The notes beneath the pieces are model-generated. The model saw nothing but the letters and a program-made list of their open reading frames with translations, ran no database searches and had not been told where the DNA came from. Position numbers and translations under genes: made by a program. From positions 1,105,501 through 1,169,500 of the forward strand of contig NZ_JACJUO010000002.1 in the NCBI RefSeq assembly GCF_014397025.1: DNA of 64,000 nucleotides. Reading direction: 5' to 3'. The DNA comes from Ochrobactrum sp. Marseille-Q0166 (GTDB taxonomy: Bacteria > Pseudomonadota > Alphaproteobacteria > Rhizobiales > Rhizobiaceae). This document shows, piece by piece, positions 8,997-21,400 of this stretch. Position 1 is the stretch's first letter, and each line of letters opens with the position of its first letter.

Positions 8997-9540
8997 AATC
9001 CGGGCTCGCTCAGTGAGTGGATTGCAGTTTATGCAATTTTGTGAAGACATCTATCAGCTTCAAACTAGGCTGCACTAAAAATCTATCCAACTTCGGTTTA
9101 GTCCAACTGTAGACAGATACTCATAGATTATTCAGGTAGTTAATAATGGAAGCCGCAGGCTGCGATTGCAGCTGTCGCGGTTTTTCTACTGCGTGGTTCT
9201 GGTGATATCCCAAACCGACAGATACAAAGCATGACGATAATTGAATTGAATTCGTCGCAAAAGTGATAGTTCTACCAAAGATTTGTTCGACTAAAGTATT
9301 GTTACCCTGTGAATATCCCTAAAATGGCTTGACATGTAAGCGGAAATTGCGCATCCGGCAAACATTATTTTAGGTTGCAGCATTGATGTTCTGCGTGTTG
9401 GGCGCGAGTAACATTTGATTATCGTGCAACCAACGCATGCATAGTACAGTCGAATATTGATCATCTACGCTGGTGAAGCTGTTTGATGGTCCACTGACCT
9501 TTTTGCGGGAATTGGTCGGATCTATCGGGGACGTATTGAA
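8997..9540. other. Intergenic region upstream of the secretion locus, 544 bp
   Basis: Contains the hairpin terminator at 9151-9185 in its first third. The remainder (9186-9540) should hold the promoter of the IalB/TPS operon. I see no gene or known RNA in it. Confidence 0.5.
9151..9185 (+). terminator. Terminator-like hairpin with T5
   Basis: AGCCGC pairs with GCGGTT (one G-T pair), with an inner CTGC/GCAG stem, and is followed by TTTTT. It probably ends transcripts from the broken secreted-protein gene upstream. Confidence 0.5.
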
Positions 9541-10134
9541 ATGCAGTTTGGTATGAATTTGGCTCCCTTGGGTGCCACCGTAATAATATTGATGTCGAGC
9601 TTTTTTCCTGTGCAGGCACAGGAGACTGCTACCGGCGTAGCACAATCCGAAGCACCAGCTGTTCAGTCAAAACGTTTTGATGACTGGTATTATCGTTGCG
9701 CCGAAGTCAAAGCCGCAGACGGGAAAACTCTCGCACAATGTGAAGTCGCTCAGATCGCTCAGGTCAAACAGGGCGAGGAGAACGTCAATGTTCTCACGCT
9801 GGCCATTGCTAAAACTGCGCCTGAAGCCGGAAAGAAACCCTCCGGCAATGAGCTGTTATTGACTGCACTCGTTCCGCTGAATGTTGTGCTGCCAATTGGT
9901 CTTGGTATGGCTGCTGACAGCAGAGATGTTGTTACGATCCCTTATCGCAACTGTAATCAGGCTGGATGCTGGGCGCAGCAGAAGCTCGATCAAAAAATGC
10001 TCGCTGCTTTGCAAAAAGGGTCTGCGGGAGAAGCGCGTCTGCGTCTGATGAATGGGCAGAATATCAATCTCAAGTTTTCTTTGAAGGGGCTCACCAAGGC
10101 TCTCGCAGAATTGCAAAAGCCAACTAAAGCCTGA
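9541..10134 (+). CDS. IalB-family (invasion-associated locus B) secreted protein
   Basis: A 197-residue protein with a signal peptide (cleavage expected after VQA, residues 20-24), then the IalB pattern FDDWYYRCAEV, LAQCEVAQ and NCNQAGCWAQQ with four Cys likely forming two disulfides. Members act in the periplasm or at the cell surface; IalB of Bartonella is linked to erythrocyte invasion, but most family members are uncharacterised. It ends 11 nt before the TpsB gene and is presumably co-transcribed with it. That position suggests it assists folding or surface display of the exoprotein. This last point is inference. Confidence 0.85.
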   Translation: MQFGMNLAPLGATVIILMSSFFPVQAQETATGVAQSEAPAVQSKRFDDWYYRCAEVKAADGKTLAQCEVAQIAQVKQGEENVNVLTLAIAKTAPEAGKKPSGNELLLTALVPLNVVLPIGLGMAADSRDVVTIPYRNCNQAGCWAQQKLDQKMLAALQKGSAGEARLRLMNGQNINLKFSLKGLTKALAELQKPTKA

Positions 10135-10145
10135 CGGATAAGATT

Positions 10146-11915
10146 ATGATGTTTTCTGTTCGTTTGGGCCAGCTTTGGCTTGGACTCAGTGCTTTGTTGC
10201 TTGCTTCGACAACTTCTGGTTTTGCCCAGCAGCTACCCAATGGTGTGCCGAATGCGGCTGCATCCCCTGCCGATGATTTCATGCGTCGTCAGGCCGAACA
10301 GGATTTGGAACAGCGACTGCGTGCTTTGGGTGATGCAACACCGCGTGAAGTGACACCAGTTAGGCGCGAGCATGCCGAGCCGACGACGGACGCTGCAACC
10401 GGACCATGCTTTGCAATCACCCGTGTTGAGGTGGAAGGTGTCACTCTGCTTTCAAGTCAAACACTAGCTCCCACATTGGCTTCATATCAGAACAAGTGCA
10501 TTGGACTTGCTGATATCAATGTTCTGTTGAAAGACATCACCAGCCTTTACATGGATGCGGGGTATATTACGTCACGCGTTTATGTGCCGGAGCAGGATAT
10601 CGCAAAGACCAAGGTCTTGCGCCTTGTGGCAGCGGAAGGTTCACTTTCAGACATCTACCTCAATGGAAAGCCTGCTGAATATCCGGGCTTGCTTGCAACT
10701 GCCTTTCCCGGTCTCAAGGGGAAGCCTGTTAATATACGTGATGTTGAACAAGGGCTTGATCAGGTCAATCGACTGTCTTCTAACAATGCAAAGACGTCAA
10801 TGTTGCCAGGGAAAGAGCCAGGGGCTTCTATTCTCAATGTCGAGAATAAACCCGGTCTGCCGTGGCATTTCTCACTGGCCAACAACAATCTTGGTCAGAA
10901 ATCGACCGGTTATTCACGGTCTTCGGTTTCATTCCGTATGGATAATCTGTTCAATCTGAATGACCTTTTGTCGCTCACCTATGAACATACCGGACCTGAT
11001 TATCCATGGCCCAATGACGGTGTTGGTCAGAGCAACAGCATTTCTGGCTCAATCAGCGTTCCCTATGGCTACTGGACCTTCACGCTCAACGGCTCCTATT
11101 ACAAATATCGCAGTTCCGTTCCCGGCCAATATTCGGACATCGACAGTTCTGGTAAATCGAAGCAACTGGGCTTTAGCGTTGATCGCGTTATTCTGCGAGA
11201 CAAGGATTCCATCACGACTCTCAATGCTGGTATCGCTTATAAGGCTACTGACAATTTCCTGATGGGCAGTCTGATTGAAGTCGGTAGCCGTGAATATTCT
11301 GTTGCTAATCTTGGCATATCACATTCGCGACGGATGCTCGGCGGGCTTTGGGTCTTCGATCTGAGTTATAATCAAGGACTTGGCCTCTTTGGCGCAACGA
11401 AACGCGGTGAACCGGGCGCAGGCGATGCCGAGCCAGAGTTTGCGAAGTTCACGGGCACGATCAACGTCACCAAGCCCTTCCAGTTAGCCAGCCAGAACCT
11501 GCAATTCTCGACACTGATCAACGGACAGTATTCGCCCGACAACCTTTATGGCGCAGAGCAGATTTCACTGGGTGGATACTCCAATGTGCGTGGTACTCGT
11601 GACAGCATCCTGTTCGGGAATAATGGCCTGTTCACCCGCAATGAGCTCGTCTGGCGCACCTTGCCGTGGAAGGATAGTGAGCTGTTGACCAAGCGCCTCG
11701 GCGAATTGCGGCCCTACGCAGCCATTGATTATGGCCATGTATTCGAGCAGTCGCGGTTTGGCATTGAAGGCGGCGATGTCTCCGGCTGGACCGTAGGGAC
11801 GCGTCTGGCGGGCGGCAATATTGGTGCCGATATCGGCTATTCACGCATCATCAAAAGCACAGCCGATACCAATGGCACGGATTTGTTTTTTGTCAGCACA
11901 TCGCTGCAGTGGTGA
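10146..11915 (+). CDS. Two-partner secretion outer-membrane transporter (TpsB, FhaC/ShlB/CdiB family)
   Basis: A 589-residue Omp85-superfamily protein. Signal peptide to about residue 28 (TSGFAQQ), a polar linker, then a POTRA domain (FAITRVEVEGVTLLSSQ, with a disulfide-capable Cys pair), a second POTRA-like segment, and a 16-strand barrel with the conserved LGGYSNVRGTRDS motif near residue 475. It exports the exoprotein encoded from 12449 across the outer membrane. A start at the second ATG (10149) is equally possible. The next gene, a lipoprotein, begins 38 nt downstream. Confidence 0.93.
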   Translation: MMFSVRLGQLWLGLSALLLASTTSGFAQQLPNGVPNAAASPADDFMRRQAEQDLEQRLRALGDATPREVTPVRREHAEPTTDAATGPCFAITRVEVEGVTLLSSQTLAPTLASYQNKCIGLADINVLLKDITSLYMDAGYITSRVYVPEQDIAKTKVLRLVAAEGSLSDIYLNGKPAEYPGLLATAFPGLKGKPVNIRDVEQGLDQVNRLSSNNAKTSMLPGKEPGASILNVENKPGLPWHFSLANNNLGQKSTGYSRSSVSFRMDNLFNLNDLLSLTYEHTGPDYPWPNDGVGQSNSISGSISVPYGYWTFTLNGSYYKYRSSVPGQYSDIDSSGKSKQLGFSVDRVILRDKDSITTLNAGIAYKATDNFLMGSLIEVGSREYSVANLGISHSRRMLGGLWVFDLSYNQGLGLFGATKRGEPGAGDAEPEFAKFTGTINVTKPFQLASQNLQFSTLINGQYSPDNLYGAEQISLGGYSNVRGTRDSILFGNNGLFTRNELVWRTLPWKDSELLTKRLGELRPYAAIDYGHVFEQSRFGIEGGDVSGWTVGTRLAGGNIGADIGYSRIIKSTADTNGTDLFFVSTSLQW

Positions 11916-11953
11916 TGTGCGAGCAGGGGTTAATTATGTTTTCCGGGGATATT

Positions 11954-12388
11954 ATGAACAGCAAGAAACAGTATTTTGCAGTAGCTGCAGCGATGGTCCT
12001 TAGTATCGCCCTCGCAGGCTGTGGCGGTCGTGAAGCAAAACCTATTGCAATAACCAATCCAACCGATAGCGCATTTGATTGTGCGGGGATTTCACGTGAG
12101 TTCGCTGCGAATGAGCGACAGATCACGGTAACCTTGAAAGAGCGCAGTCAGGCGCAGGGCAAGAATATCGTTCTGGGAGCCGCAGGCGTGTTCTTCCTTC
12201 CAGCACTGTTCTTCATGGACCCGAAGTCGCCTGAGAAGGTGGAGATCGATGCGTTGCGCAATCGCAACAAGGTTCTCGAAGATATTGCACGCACCAAGAA
12301 GTGTTCGGTACCCAAATCCCAACTGACAGAAGTTTACAAAAAACTCGACAATCCGGGCAGCGGACAATCCGTAAAATCGAGAGATTAG
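11954..12388 (+). CDS. Small lipoprotein between TpsB and TpsA
   Basis: A 144-residue protein starting at ATG 11954 (GGGGAT ribosome site). A lipobox LSIALAGC places the lipidated Cys at residue 23. A hydrophobic stretch (NIVLGAAGVFFLPALFFM) near residues 70-88 is followed by a charged helix (DALRNRNKVLEDIARTKK). No residue specifically signalling inner-membrane retention is seen. It sits inside the TPS operon, 60 nt before tpsA, so it may help secretion or protect the producer. I do not recognise a named family. Confidence 0.8.
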   Translation: MNSKKQYFAVAAAMVLSIALAGCGGREAKPIAITNPTDSAFDCAGISREFAANERQITVTLKERSQAQGKNIVLGAAGVFFLPALFFMDPKSPEKVEIDALRNRNKVLEDIARTKKCSVPKSQLTEVYKKLDNPGSGQSVKSRD

Positions 12389-12448
12389 AGACTCTTGCGG
12401 CGTAAACGTCGCATGATTTTCGATTCATATTTTAAGGCAGGATCGGCC

Positions 12449-15400
12449 ATGAAGAATTTTGCATACCGTCATTATTTCTCGCATGTCTCCGGTTTCTCCA
12501 AAGGAACCAAGCGGACACATCGCTGGTTTGATCCTGCCGCATTTGCCCGCAAAAGCGTTGCCAGCCTATTGAGCGGGCTTCTGGTGCTCCAGCCTGTATT
12601 ATTGCAAGCGCAGCAGCTCACCCCTGATGTGAACGCACCAATTGGCAATCAGCCTGGTATTGGAGCCGCACCCAACGGCGTGCCGCTTGTTGATATCGTC
12701 ACACCCAACGCTCAGGGCCTTTCGCATAATAAATATGGCGACTTCAATGTCGGCACGCCCGGTCTGATCCTCAACAATCACAATGGTGAATTTGGGACTT
12801 CCAAACTCGGTGGCGTGACACCCGGTAATGCCAATCTGAAGAACAGTGGGCCTGCGAGTGTTATTCTCAATGAAGTGACAAGCGGTAGCCGGAGTTCACT
12901 GCTTGGGCCGACAGAAGTCTTTGGTGGTCGGGCCGATGTCATTATCGCCAATCCGAATGGCATCACCTGTGATGGCTGCGGCTTCATCAACACACCGCGT
13001 GCAACACTGACCACTGGCACGCCAGACATCGATGGCACAGGACGGTTGTCCGGGTTCACCGTTCAGGGCGGTGATGTCACCTTTGGATCAAAAGGTGGCA
13101 ATTTTGCTTCCGGCGATGGTGCGGTTGATCTGTTCGATATCGTGTCCCGTCGCATTCAGATCGATGGTCCGGTCAATGGTAAAAACCTCCGGCTGACGGC
13201 TGGTCGACAAAAGTTCGACTACGCCACGGGTGAGGCCACCGCTTTAAGTGGTGCGGACGATGCGGGCGAGTTTGCCATCGACGGCTCAGCCTTGGGTGCC
13301 ATGCAGGCGGATCGCATCAAGATCGTTGTGACCGATAAAGGCGCTGGCGTGCGCATGCGCAATGATATGGCGGCCAATGCAGGCGAGTTGACACTTTCTG
13401 CAGACGGCAAAATATCGCTTGGTAATGCTTCTGGCCGTGATGGTGTATCCGTTCAATCGAAAAACAGGCAGGTCGAAGCAAGGAAGATCACCTCGAAGAA
13501 GAAGGTGGTCGTAAAGGCAGCCAAAGGCATCACACTGGAAGCGGTTTCTGCCGACGAAGATGTCATTCTGAGCAATGGCGGCGGATTGCTTTCGGTGGCT
13601 AGCGACGTTGTATCGCTTGGAAATATAGAGTTGACCTCGTCCGGTGCGATTACGACTGGCAATGTTGCGGCTGGCAAGAACGCAAGCTTGCAGGCGGGAC
13701 AGGGCATCGCTTCTGGTCAGGTCATAGCCGACGGTGCGGCAAATCTTGCCACAACATCCGGCAATATCGCGCTGTCTGGCACCGCCAAGGCAGGCGGTGG
13801 CGCACTGACTATGACGGCAACGTCCGGTTCCATCGCCGCTGCCTCGCTTGTCAGTTTCAACAATATGACGCTCACCGCAGGAACGGACATTACGAGCGGT
13901 GACATTCTGTCCGGCGGCGCACTTGTTGCCTCCGCGCATTCTTTGAAAGCCGGGAATGTCGTCTCGGGTGTCGATTTTGCCAAAACGAACGCTGCCACTG
14001 CGAGTGGTGCGACCACTGCGGGTGGAGCGATCAATGGCGCTGTCCAGATTGGTTCGACGGGCGATATGCGCCTTGAAACGACGAGAGGTGTTGAGGTTGC
14101 TTCGCTGCTTTCTGCTGGAAATCTGAATATTTCAGCGTCTTCGCTTGCAGCGAAAAACGTGACCAGCCATGGGACGGTTACGATTTCTGGCGAAACGAAT
14201 GTCTCGGGCCAGCTTCTGGGGAGTGGCAATGTCAGCATTACGGGCAAAAACATCGCAGCTGGTGCGATCATCTCAGGCGTTGATTTTGCAGCCAGCAAGT
14301 CGTCAAACGGTGCCGTCATTGTCGGAAACACAGGCGATATAACACTTGTAGCACAAGCCGGAACGATTGATGTCGCAACACTTTTGTCGGCAAGCAATCT
14401 TGTTGGCGATGCTGCCACTTTCAAAGCGGCCAATGTCACCAGCTATGGTACAGCCAATATCTCCGGCACAACGACGATCAGCGGCCAGCTTCTCGCAGGC
14501 TCAGACATCACTGTTAACGGCCCAGCCATTTCTATCGGTGCTGCCGTTGCTGGTGTCGATCTCAATGCATTACGACAGGGCAATATCGTTTTGGGGAATG
14601 GCGGACGCACGCTTAACCTCACCGCAACTGCGGGTGATTTGACAGCAGATCGATTGCTTTCCTCTGGAAACACAACTGCATCTGCATCAGCAAATCTATC
14701 TGCCAATATCCTCACGCATGGGGATTTGCAACTGACATCAGGTAACAATCTTACCCTCGTCGGACAGTCACTTTCCGGTGGCAATGCCACGCTTGCGGCA
14801 CGAGCCATGAACATCGGAACGATTGTTTCCGGTGTAGATTTTGTAGCAACTGAACAATTAGGCGGATCGCTCACATTAAAGTCTAACAATACTCAATCCG
14901 GCTACACGACATTAACGGCCAATGGAACGATTGATGCCGGAACCTTGTTGTCGGCACAGGCTTTGGCGGTCAATTCGGGTTCGTTCAATGCCACAGACGT
15001 CACGAGTAACACCACAGCTAATATCACGGGCGCGACTACAATCAGTGGCCAGCTTTTGGCGGGTTCTGATCTTTCGGTTACGGGGGCTGCGATCAATATC
15101 GCGACGGCTGTCGCTGGCGCTGATCTTATTGCCTTGGCAAAAGGTACAATTACGACCAGTGGCGCATCGCATGATCTCAATCTTATAGCCACGGCTGGCG
15201 ATCTGATTGTCAACCGTCTTCTGTCTTCTGGAAACACAGTTGCCTCCGCTACTGAAAACTTATCTGCGAATGCTGTTTCGCGTGGCGATCTGACCCTGAC
15301 AGCCGGGGGCGCTGTTACGCTTTCAGGCCAATCTCTGGCAGGTGGCAATGCAACGATTAACGGTGCATCGCTGAATATTGGCACACTTGTTTCCGGTGTT

Positions 15401-18400
15401 GATTTTGCTGCCACCGAGCAATCAAATGGCTCTCTTATCCTTAAGACAGGTGTACCAACAGTTGGCCAGATGACACTCGGAGCGTCCAGTGGCTCGATCA
15501 TTGCCGATCAATTGCTCAGTGGCGGCGATCTGAAGGCAAAAGCACAACAGAATATCTCCTATAACAGCCTGCAAAGTTTTGCTTCTGCCGATCTCAACGC
15601 TGTTTTGGGTTCCATCAGCCTTGATAAAAATACGGTCGCGAAGGGCAATATCGCACTCACATTGCAAAGCCTTGATTTGAGCAATGATCGTTCAAAGCTT
15701 GCGACTGCTGGAACCCTGATCGTTACGGCTGATAACGCCAATCTTTCTAACTCGACGCTCACTTTTGGCGGTATTGCTCTGAACCTCTCAGGTTCTACTG
15801 ACGCATCAAATTCAAAAATCCGTGCAGTAACTGCCAATGGTGGCAGTGGTGATATTACGATCAACGCTCAGACGGTCGTTACAACCTCTGCCACAGCTTT
15901 ATTGGCAGCACATGATCTGACTTTGACGCTGGCCTCGCTTACCAATGCAGGTCAGCTGGCTGCCAACAATAATCTTGGCCTCAAGATCAATAATGACCTC
16001 ACCAATAACTCAACCGGTTTGATCTATGCAGGCAATAACGGCCAATTGTTCGTCAACGGCACGATATCCAATAACTTGGGTGCGATCCTATCTGGAAATG
16101 ACCTCACCTTCGCCAACTATGCGGGTGCGGGCAAAAACGCCGCACTGATCAATAAAGCCGGGCTGATCCAAGCGGGTAAAAATCTCTCCATTCAGACCGA
16201 GTATCTCAAGAATGAGGCCAATGGCGAACCGACGATTGGCGAGCGGCAGGAAGATGGTCCTCGCTATTCATTCGGAACGCCCGATAAATATGATGAGCTT
16301 TTTGACAACGACACCCTAATGCGGGGGCGGTTGTTCTATGATGCTCGTGAGGCTGTCAAATGGGGTAGGGGCGGTTGCCGTTATAAAAATGGCGATCCTT
16401 GCGATGTGACGTGGCTCGATAAGGGGCTATGGAACACCAAGGAAGAGACCTATGGCTATATCACCTTGCCGGACGGTACGACCTATAAAGCCTTTACATG
16501 GAATGAAGTCGGCTCCAACGATGGCAAGGGCAAGATCTGGTATGACTGGAATGACCAGGCGGCAATGTCTGCGCAATATCAGAGTCAGTATTTTGTATCA
16601 AAACCAACCATTCAGGGCATCATACAGGCCAATGGCGATATGGCGATTGATGCCACCAAAATCGACAATTTCTACAGTTCGATTGAGGCAGGTGGCAACG
16701 CTGAGATCACAAGCGATCATCTGACCAACAAGGGCGTTACGCTCTATAAAAACGTCTATATGACCTGTCTCGCTGATGCTGAAACCTGCTACGGTTACAA
16801 TGCAGACGGGACGCGCAATTCAGCCGCTGACATTAGTGCTAATGCTTCCGTGCTTGTTGGCCGGGAGGCTGTTGATAGTCTGTCGTCAGTGATCAGAGCC
16901 CGTGGCGCACTGACACTGAACGTTGCCACCACCGATAATACGGCTGCTGACGGCTCAATTGCAGGATACGCACGCTATGAAGCAGCCTCTACAACCGGTG
17001 ATCCGCTCAGCGCTTTGAATGGGATCACTGCAGGCGGGGCACTGTTCACACCGAATGCTGCCCTTGATGCTCTGCTTGCAGAAAAGGGGCTGTCGCTTTC
17101 AGGTAATGGCCTCCAAGCAGGGGGCATTTCCATATCCGCAGCAGAAATTGCAGCAGCACTTGGTAATTCTGCGCCGAAACCAGATTCAGGTGGTTTTGGC
17201 GGCACATTGCCGGGCCAAAACTTCATTTACGAGACACGGGCCGAATTCCTTGATGTCAGCAAGTTCTATGGCTCCGGCTATTATCTCAATCGTGTCGGCT
17301 ATAAGCCCGATACGCAGATGCTGTTTCTGGGCGATGCTTATTTTGAAAATCAGCTGATCGACAAACAGATGCGCGAAGCTACAGGTCGTGGCCTTGGAAG
17401 TGGTTCGTATAATTCTGTCGATCAGATGAAGGCGCTGCTCGATAATGGCGTTGCATATGCACAAAGCCATGGCCTGGTGTTTGGCGAACCGTTGAATGCT
17501 GAACAGCTTGCAGCACTCGATAGCTCTATCGTCATCTACGTCAAACAAAATATGAACGGTGTCGAAGTCTTTGCACCTGTGCTTTATGTGGCTGCGAAAG
17601 ACCGCGAAGCAATCGTTTCTGCGGGCGCGATGATTGAAGGCAATAGCGTTGTTGTCGCAGGTGATGCTGTCTCCAATTCCGGTCTCATTGCATCCAACAC
17701 TGATCTGCGCGTTGAAAGCACGACAATTTCTGCGACCGGTGGCGGCTTTACGGCCAATGGTAATCTGACGCTTGCTGTAAGCAACGCCATTACGCTGAGT
17801 GCTGGAACAACGACGTTCAACGGACAGACCGTTGTGGTTCCGACAGATGCGGTTGCGGCTGGCGGTAATGCGATACTTCAATCTCGTACAGACGTTAATC
17901 TGAATGGGGTTAATGTCAAAGCAGGTGAAGGCCTGGCAATCAGCGGCGAGAACGTCAGCATCGGTGTTGCCAAGGGAACATCAGTCGATGGCTCTGAGAG
18001 CGTCACAGGCTCAAACCTTGCAGCGGGCAGCGATCTTGCCATCAAAGCCACCAATGATGTGAGCGTTTCTGGCAGTCAGATTAAGGCTGGTGATAACCTA
18101 GCCATTGCCGCAGAAACGGGAAACCTCACCATTCAGTCGGCTCAGGCTAATCGTAAGGATGGCTTTGGTGAAACCACAACACAGCAAAAATCTGAAATCG
18201 CTTCGGGCGGATCGACATCGCTGACTGCTGACAAGAATGTTGTTATTGCAGGCTCTGATGTCAGCTCAGGTGGCAATCTCGCAGTCCAGGCAGGTGAGAG
18301 CGTCGCTATTATCGCGACGCAGCATCATGCCAGCGGGTCATTCGGCTCCAACAGTTTTGATACCACCACCCAGCAAGGTTCCAACCTGTCTTCCGGTGGA

Positions 18401-21400
18401 GATACGAGCGTCAAAGCCGGAACTGACATTCTGATTGGCGCCTCCAATCTTGATGCAGGCGGCAATGTCGATCTGGCTGCTAAAGGCGATGTCAACATCG
18501 TGGCGATGGCAGATCGCAATGAAGAACACACGAATGGCAAAATCTATCAGCGCAATGAGACCGAGACCAATGCTGTTGGATCATCGATTTCGGCTGGCGG
18601 AAATGTCAAAGCGGATGCAGGCAATGATCTCAACATCATTGGCAGCGATATTAGCGCCGATGGCTCTGTTGGGTTGAAAGCTGAAAACAACGTCAATGTG
18701 CTGGCTGCAGAGAGTGAATATCACCTCGATTCCAAATTCAAGGAAAGCGGGGGCACATTCGGCAAAACGCGCGCATGGACGAAGAACGAAGACAGCACGA
18801 CGCTGACAGGCTCGTCGATCAGCGCAGGCACGGGCGTTGATATCAGTTCCGGCAAAGATACAACGATTGCCGCATCAAAGGTTCAGGCTGGCGATAAAGA
18901 CCATAAGGCTGATCTCAACCTTAACGCAGGTGGCGATCTCATCATCGCCTCCGGCAAAGACACTGTCGATCAGGATAGCTCCAAGTCGAAATCCGGGTTC
19001 CTTTCAAAGAAGAGCAGCACAAATCAGAACTACGATGAAACAACCGTCGCATCGGAATTGGGCGCATCGGGCAATGTGAACCTCAATGCTGGTGACAATG
19101 TTGCGATTTCCGGCTCGAAAGTCAAAGCAGGCGACAATATTGCTATCGAAGGTGACAGCGTTTCCATCATAGGTGCACAGGAGCAACATGACAGCGCTTC
19201 ATCCTCGAAAAAATCTGGCTTTGGTGTTGGCTCAGGCAACGGCTTTTATTCGGTCTATGGCAAGGAGCAGAAAAGCGCGAGCGAGAACATCGTTGCCAAT
19301 GTTGGCTCTGAGCTCTCAGCTGGAAACGATGTCTCCATCAAGGCCCGTGAAAGCGATGTGAATATTGTCGGCTCGAAAGTCGCAGCGGGCAACGATATCG
19401 CACTGGATGCAGCGCGCGATGTGAACATTCTGCCAGGTAGCGAAAGCTACGCATCCGAAGAAAAAGAAAAACGCTCGGGATTCGGCATACAGGTTAAGTC
19501 TGGTGAAGGCAGCGCTTCCGTCGGTATAGGCTTTGGCTCGTCAAAAGATGAAACCAGGCATGGCGCTGAAACCAATGCAACATCGGCGCTCAGTGCGGGA
19601 CGTGATGTGGTCATCACAGCCGGACGTGATGCCAATCTGCAGGCAGCGAAGGTCGAAGCAGGCTCGACAGTCGATATTCTAGCCGAACGTGATGTCAATC
19701 TGCTCTCGGCGCAGGACAAGACCAACTTTGAGACCATGCATGAGGAATTGTTCGCTGGCATTACAGCGACGGTTTCTTCAAGTGTCGCGTCGGCAGCCAG
19801 CAACATTTATGATGCTGCGAAAAAAGTTGGCGATGGCAGTTCCAGCCAGTCAATTGCGATGGGTACGATTGCCGCGATCAATGGTTACTATGCCTATGAT
19901 GCACTGGTGAACGGGAAGCCAATCACACCAGGTGAGTTCAAACAAGATGGACCACTTCTTTCAACTTCCATCACGGCAGGCTTCCAATATTCGAAGAACA
20001 GTGCCTCAGGGTCGACATCGACACCTGTGCCTACGACTATTCGTGCTGGCGACACAGTCATCATTGAAGCGTCGAGCGGTGATATTAATGCAGTCGGTGC
20101 GCAGATCGCAGCTGGTTATGATGAAAAAGGTATGCCGTCAGGCGGTCGCGGCGATATCGCTCTGATTGCTGGAAATGACATCAATCTCATCAGCGCTCAG
20201 GCGACAACGGAAAATTCCAGCAAAAACGTTTCTGGTGGCGTGCAGATCAACCTTGATCTCACTGGCGGCAACTTCAACTTTTCGAAGGGAAATGCTGACG
20301 GAACGACCGTCACAAACGTCAACACGCATGTTGTGGGTACTGGCGGGGTTTACCTGCAATCTGGCAATGACACGAACCTGAAAGGTGCAACTGTCACCGG
20401 AGAAACGGTAATTGCCGACATTGGCGGTGACCTTAATATAGAAAGTCAACTTGATACGTCATCAGGAAAAGCCAAGCAGGTTGGCGTTGGCGGCGGTATT
20501 GGAACGAGTGGCAATGGAATCTCTGGCAGTTATCAGACTGCCAAAGGCGACGCTGCTATTGTCTCCGAACAATCCGGCATTCATGCAGGTGAGGGCGGTT
20601 TTGACATCAAGGTCGAAGGCAACACCAAGCTTACGGGCGGTGTGATTTCCAGCGAGGCCGACCCGAAAGACAATCGTCTTGAAACCGGAACGCTCGAATT
20701 CGAAGACCTCGACACCCATTCCGAGTGGAAGGCAGATACCTATGGCGGCGGTCTCTCCGGCAAAGGACCACTCGTTTCCCCGCCAATCAAGGAAGGTGAA
20801 AGCGAAACAGGCAAGGCGCTGTCAGCAATCTCTCCCGGCGAGATCATCATAACCGATCCTGCTAATCAGCAGCAGAACATTGATGATCTGCGGCGCGATA
20901 CGACAGATACCAATACCTCGCTACCTGGCATTCCGGATCTTCAGAAAATTCTCGGCGAGCAGCTCAAAACCCAGCAGCTCTATGATGATGCAGCCGCCAA
21001 AGCAGCCAACATGATCGGCACCAAGGCCGGTGACTTGGCCAATGCTGCATACGAACGTGACGACAAAGACGAATATGAGTTCTGGAAAGAAGGTGGTCCT
21101 GGTCGCGCGGCCCTTCATGCAATCGCAGGTGGTCTCCTTGGAGGGGTAACAGACTTCAGCGGCATGTTGAGCGGCGCTCTCGGCGGCGCATCTTCGGCTC
21201 TACTCGCGCCCAAGATTAGGGAACTAGTTGCAGAGTTCGTCAAAGAATCTGGACTGACGGGTTCGGCAGCAGAGTTCATGACCAACACAGTAACTGGTTC
21301 AATCCTTCAAGGAATTGGCGGTGTTACTGGTGGGGCCGGAGCTGCTTATGCAGGGAATGCATATCAGTTTAATTATCTCGATCATGCGGATGCTGAAAAG

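Noticed and set aside
9541..10134. Considered as an extra TpsA-linked toxin
   Set aside because: The four-Cys IalB pattern and signal peptide explain the whole protein.
13960..15480. Regular repeats suggesting a CRISPR array
   Set aside because: Units are ~280 bp, diverged and in frame within a coding gene; there are no short identical repeats or spacers.
13219..20719. Many long open frames on the minus strand and other plus frames inside tpsA (e.g. 13717-14439, 14902-15501, 19447-19806)
   Set aside because: They mirror the repetitive, GC-biased codons of the 3277-residue gene, have no ribosome sites and overlap it fully.
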